From Mytilus trossulus (Eukaryota > Mollusca > Bivalvia > Mytilida > Mytilidae): a stretch of DNA of 64,000 nucleotides. This document shows positions 61,085-64,000 of the stretch, piece by piece. A program made the translations under genes and the position numbers. The notes under the pieces were generated by a model. The model was not told the DNA's origin. It worked only from the letters and a program-made list of their open reading frames with translations, and searched no databases. The stretch is from positions 69,872,457 to 69,936,456 of the forward strand of contig NC_086374.1 in the NCBI RefSeq assembly GCF_036588685.1, written 5' to 3'. The stretch's first letter is position 1, and each line of letters opens with the position of its first letter.

Positions 61085-61622
61085 TCATTTGATGTTAGAT
61101 GTGTGCTGAATGATATTGTAGTTTTATTACCCTACTTTTTTATTAGTTTTTATTTGCATTTGTATAGTTTTCAGTAACTGCAAGTACTCTCAGATACATA
61201 CTTTTTTTATCATGTGTTGTCCTTTTGATCAATCTGATAAGTTAACCGCTTTCCAACTGATATTTATATTTAGGGGGATGGTTTTGCTCAAGCAAACAAG
61301 TTGACTCGCCACATTCTGACTGTTTGTACCGGTTTCAAGTCAGGAGCTAAACATCAGTGATTGATATTTGATGCCGTATATCTTATTTGGCTTTTTTTTC
61401 GTTTATTGTTTTGTATATTATAATAAATCAAGCCTTTCCAGTTTTCGTGTTTGAACTGTTCTACTTTTTTGACATTTCTGGTCCTTCTTTCCCTCACTTT
61501 GTGTTATGTTTTTTTTTCTCATTATACAGAAGGCCGTGCAGTGACCTATATGTTATTTTTTTCTCTCTAGTGGAGAGATGTCTCATTGGCAATCATACCA
61601 ATTGTTCTTCTTTTTTTTTTTA
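61085..61622 (-). repeat. Family A, reverse, long degenerate copy
   Basis: 'ttttcagtaactgcaagtac', 'tgatcaatctgataagttaa', 'gactcgccacattctgac', 'gaaggccgtgcagtgaccta' and 'gtctcattggcaatcatacc', ending in poly-T. The 78-codon ORF over it is repeat sequence. Confidence 0.8.
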
Positions 61623-64000
61623 AATAAAAGTGAAACAAAACAGAAACGCCTACCGTGTAAAGCAAACCAGGAAGCTTAATATATAAACAATAATAGTCAG
61701 TGGGTGTATAGCTAAAATATTTGATCATGTGAGCGTGACCTTAAATGTGTCATTACACACATATCTTTATTTATGTATTTAAGTCTTATTTAAAAATATT
61801 AAATTCAAATCCTTAACGTATTAACATTCTTTACATGTGTAGCAGGAAAAGCATATTAAGCTTTTACGTGTATGTTTAAATCAAGACAATAACATATCAT
61901 GCCTTTTTCGTATACTTGTAGATATATTGCAAATAAAATGTTACTTACGTAAATCACAGTTTCAAAAAAAGGCATCTACCAAAAACCTTAATTTTAATGA
62001 AGAAAGCGTTTGAGAACTTTTGATTGAAGTGCCCATAAATATGTCATTGAAATAAGTAATAAAATATCATATCAGTCCAGGGATAATTTAATGCTAATAA
62101 CATTGAACTTTCCATAATACATATTAAGATACCTATCATTTTAAACTTTCGTGCTAACTCGTATTATCTCGAAGTTCTTATACTTAAAGGTCGAAAGGAA
62201 CGAGATTAAATCAAAACATTAACAAAAAGTTGATAGCATTATCTTAAATTTGACAAATATGTACATAATCTAACAATATACGAGGGTCTGTATGCATGGT
62301 GTCCTTCATTTCTTAAATCTTTAACTTTTGCAACTATTTTTATTTATCTACTCTTTATTCCATTGTCTTTAATTATGTACGCCTTGTGGCAATTCCCATT
62401 ACTCTCTTTATAATAATAAACCTATCAAAACTCTAATATACGCATACATGTATATCTTATCAGTGTCAACGTCCGTCTCATCAGTATTGTTTTTCGTATG
62501 TAAAATGGATTTTTCTCTATTTACTGAATATGTTAAGTAAATTATGTGTGTTGTTTTGTTTGGTCGTATAACGTATGCAATCATTATGCATGTTATGCAA
62601 TGCCGTCGTCCCCGGACCTCCACTCTGGTCCATCGCTGGAAACATGCTGTCAATTCCGGAAAAAATGTATAATTTGATTTAAACTTTCCGTACAACAGTA
62701 CGGTTAATATATGAAACAGTTTAGAGCTAGGGGCAACTTGAGAAATAGAAATAAGTGGATAAGAGAATTTAAAATGGCGAAAAACTCATTATACATTATT
62801 TGAAGTTAGACATTTCGGAATTATTTCAGAATACACGGTCAACTCCCCCCTCCCAACAGGTTCTACTTACCTGCCATACAACACCACCGAGATGAGTACT
62901 TGAAAAAATTCTTTTATCAGTATAAAATAAATATTTTTAAGGTGGATTTCTTGACAAACAATAGACGTTTTACCTACCTTAATATTAGAAAAATAACTTC
63001 CCATTACATCTACTAGTCCATTGTAAACAAAACATTGGAGTAAACAAAGGTGAGGAAGTTAATACCTTACAACCCGTGTATACGAGTACACACTTTAAAG
63101 TTTCTATCGACCACTTTTAAAAGTCTCGACTTAAGTGGATGTGTATTCACCATATTATCGGTGTCATTCGTTTATTATAATATAAAATCTAATACGCTAA
63201 TGTAACATGGAGTTTACTTTTTTTTTCAAATTTCACGTTCTTTATCACATGATTATTGTAATATATCATGCAGACACATAAAGTGGTACAAGAGCAAAGT
63301 CTGTCCTCTTGGTATGTTTTTTCTTTAAGTAGACATGGTATATGCATCTAGTGTTGGTTTATACATCATGTACATGTAGTACTAGTTTATTAACAATCTG
63401 CGAAGGTCATCAGTCGACACTGAGCATCAGTACACATGTCAAATTAATTAACATCTACAGCATTTTGCAGATAAACAAAGGTTGATGAAAATTACAGTGC
63501 CAAGTAATTAACAAGACATTAATTATTATATTTTAGGGAGCAGTAACAATGTTTTCGTACAATACAATTTATTAATGATATCTTCTATTATTCAAGTGGC
63601 CGCACATCGGCTGTAACTAATGATGTACATAAGATACTTGATTGCTCTATCTAAATTACAACTGAATGTATCAATACGTGTTTGTGGCGAATACATCGTG
63701 TATAAGCAACCTTCCTCTAAATATCGCCATTAAATATTTCGATATAAAAATTGTAAACGCATAGTAATATAAACTTTTGAAGCGAAGATATGTCTCGCCT
63801 GTCTGCTTAAAATTCAGAAAAAGACAACCCAATGATCAGCAACATTTCAAATAAATTCAAAGTCGCTGGAATATGAACTAGCTAGAGACAATTTAACGAC
63901 TTCGAAATGGTGGCCAAACTGAGATATACATACAGCAATGTATCTTTAAAAAAATTATCGTTGTCTATCTATCGCAAGAATTATCATGGATCAAACTGAC
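61623..64000. other. Right end of the window, no coding gene seen
   Basis: AT-rich, no recognised interspersed repeat. The 95-codon minus frame at 62408-62695 has no domain. The region may contain the promoter of the TRIM-like gene. Confidence 0.5.
62866..62871 (-). promoter_or_regulatory. Candidate donor of a 5' UTR exon for the TRIM-like gene
   Basis: On the minus strand 'tatggcag|gtaagtag' is a full-consensus donor (CAG|GTAAGT), with the exon side at 62871. It could be the upstream non-coding exon that splices to the acceptor at 59668. Other minus-strand donors exist, e.g. AAG|GTAGGT near 62980. Confidence 0.25.

Noticed and set aside
62408-62695. 95-codon minus ORF upstream of the TRIM-like gene as a missing RING exon
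   Set aside because: It lacks the Cys/His spacing of a RING.

Overview
The window looks like nuclear DNA from a marine mussel (Mytilus or a close relative). It is AT-rich and intron-rich, and genes occupy only a small part. It carries many copies of interspersed repeats whose sequence I recognise as typical of mussel genomes, plus bivalve-style TRIM-like and kelch-like genes. The species call is inference from repeats and gene style; no search was run.

Layout: 1-8068 is a tandem array of a 1,274-bp unit (about 6.3 copies, nearly identical, entering from the left edge). 8985-10760 is a diverged ~265-bp satellite with a nested interspersed repeat. 11292-11665 is an array of 26-bp palindromic units. 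12682-15872 is a 3.2-kb element with 53-bp terminal inverted repeats that begin CACAGTG and a 5-bp target duplication, inserted in an older repeat. 17922-18255 is a 21-bp repeat array that reverses orientation in its middle. 20.9-21.6 kb holds two large palindromes.

Genes: two paralogous plus-strand genes encode small membrane-anchored RING-H2 proteins (probable E3 ubiquitin ligases). One spans 23921-31004 (5 coding exons, 142 aa) and the other 36486-42675 (6 coding exons, 178 aa). I assembled them from splice sites; intron phases match and the RING is split at the same place. The first is remarkable. Its transmembrane exon, with the splice acceptor, is preceded by about six decayed ~90-bp copies. 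Its penultimate exon ends in a 47-bp minisatellite that repeats the splice donor 14 times. A two-exon BTB-BACK-Kelch gene (51601-53776, plus, 612 aa) and a B-box/coiled-coil TRIM-like gene without a RING (57988-59667, minus, 559 aa) follow. All four encode proteins of ubiquitin-ligase type (two RING-H2, one probable Cul3 adaptor, one TRIM-related), but nothing in the sequence shows that they act together.

The remainder is intergenic or intronic sequence with six recurrent interspersed repeat families (labelled A-F here), a TTAA-flanked MITE, several foldback elements, a 113-bp minisatellite, a local 450-bp duplication and microsatellites. I saw no rRNA, CRISPR or viral genes. One tRNA-like fragment is probably SINE-derived.
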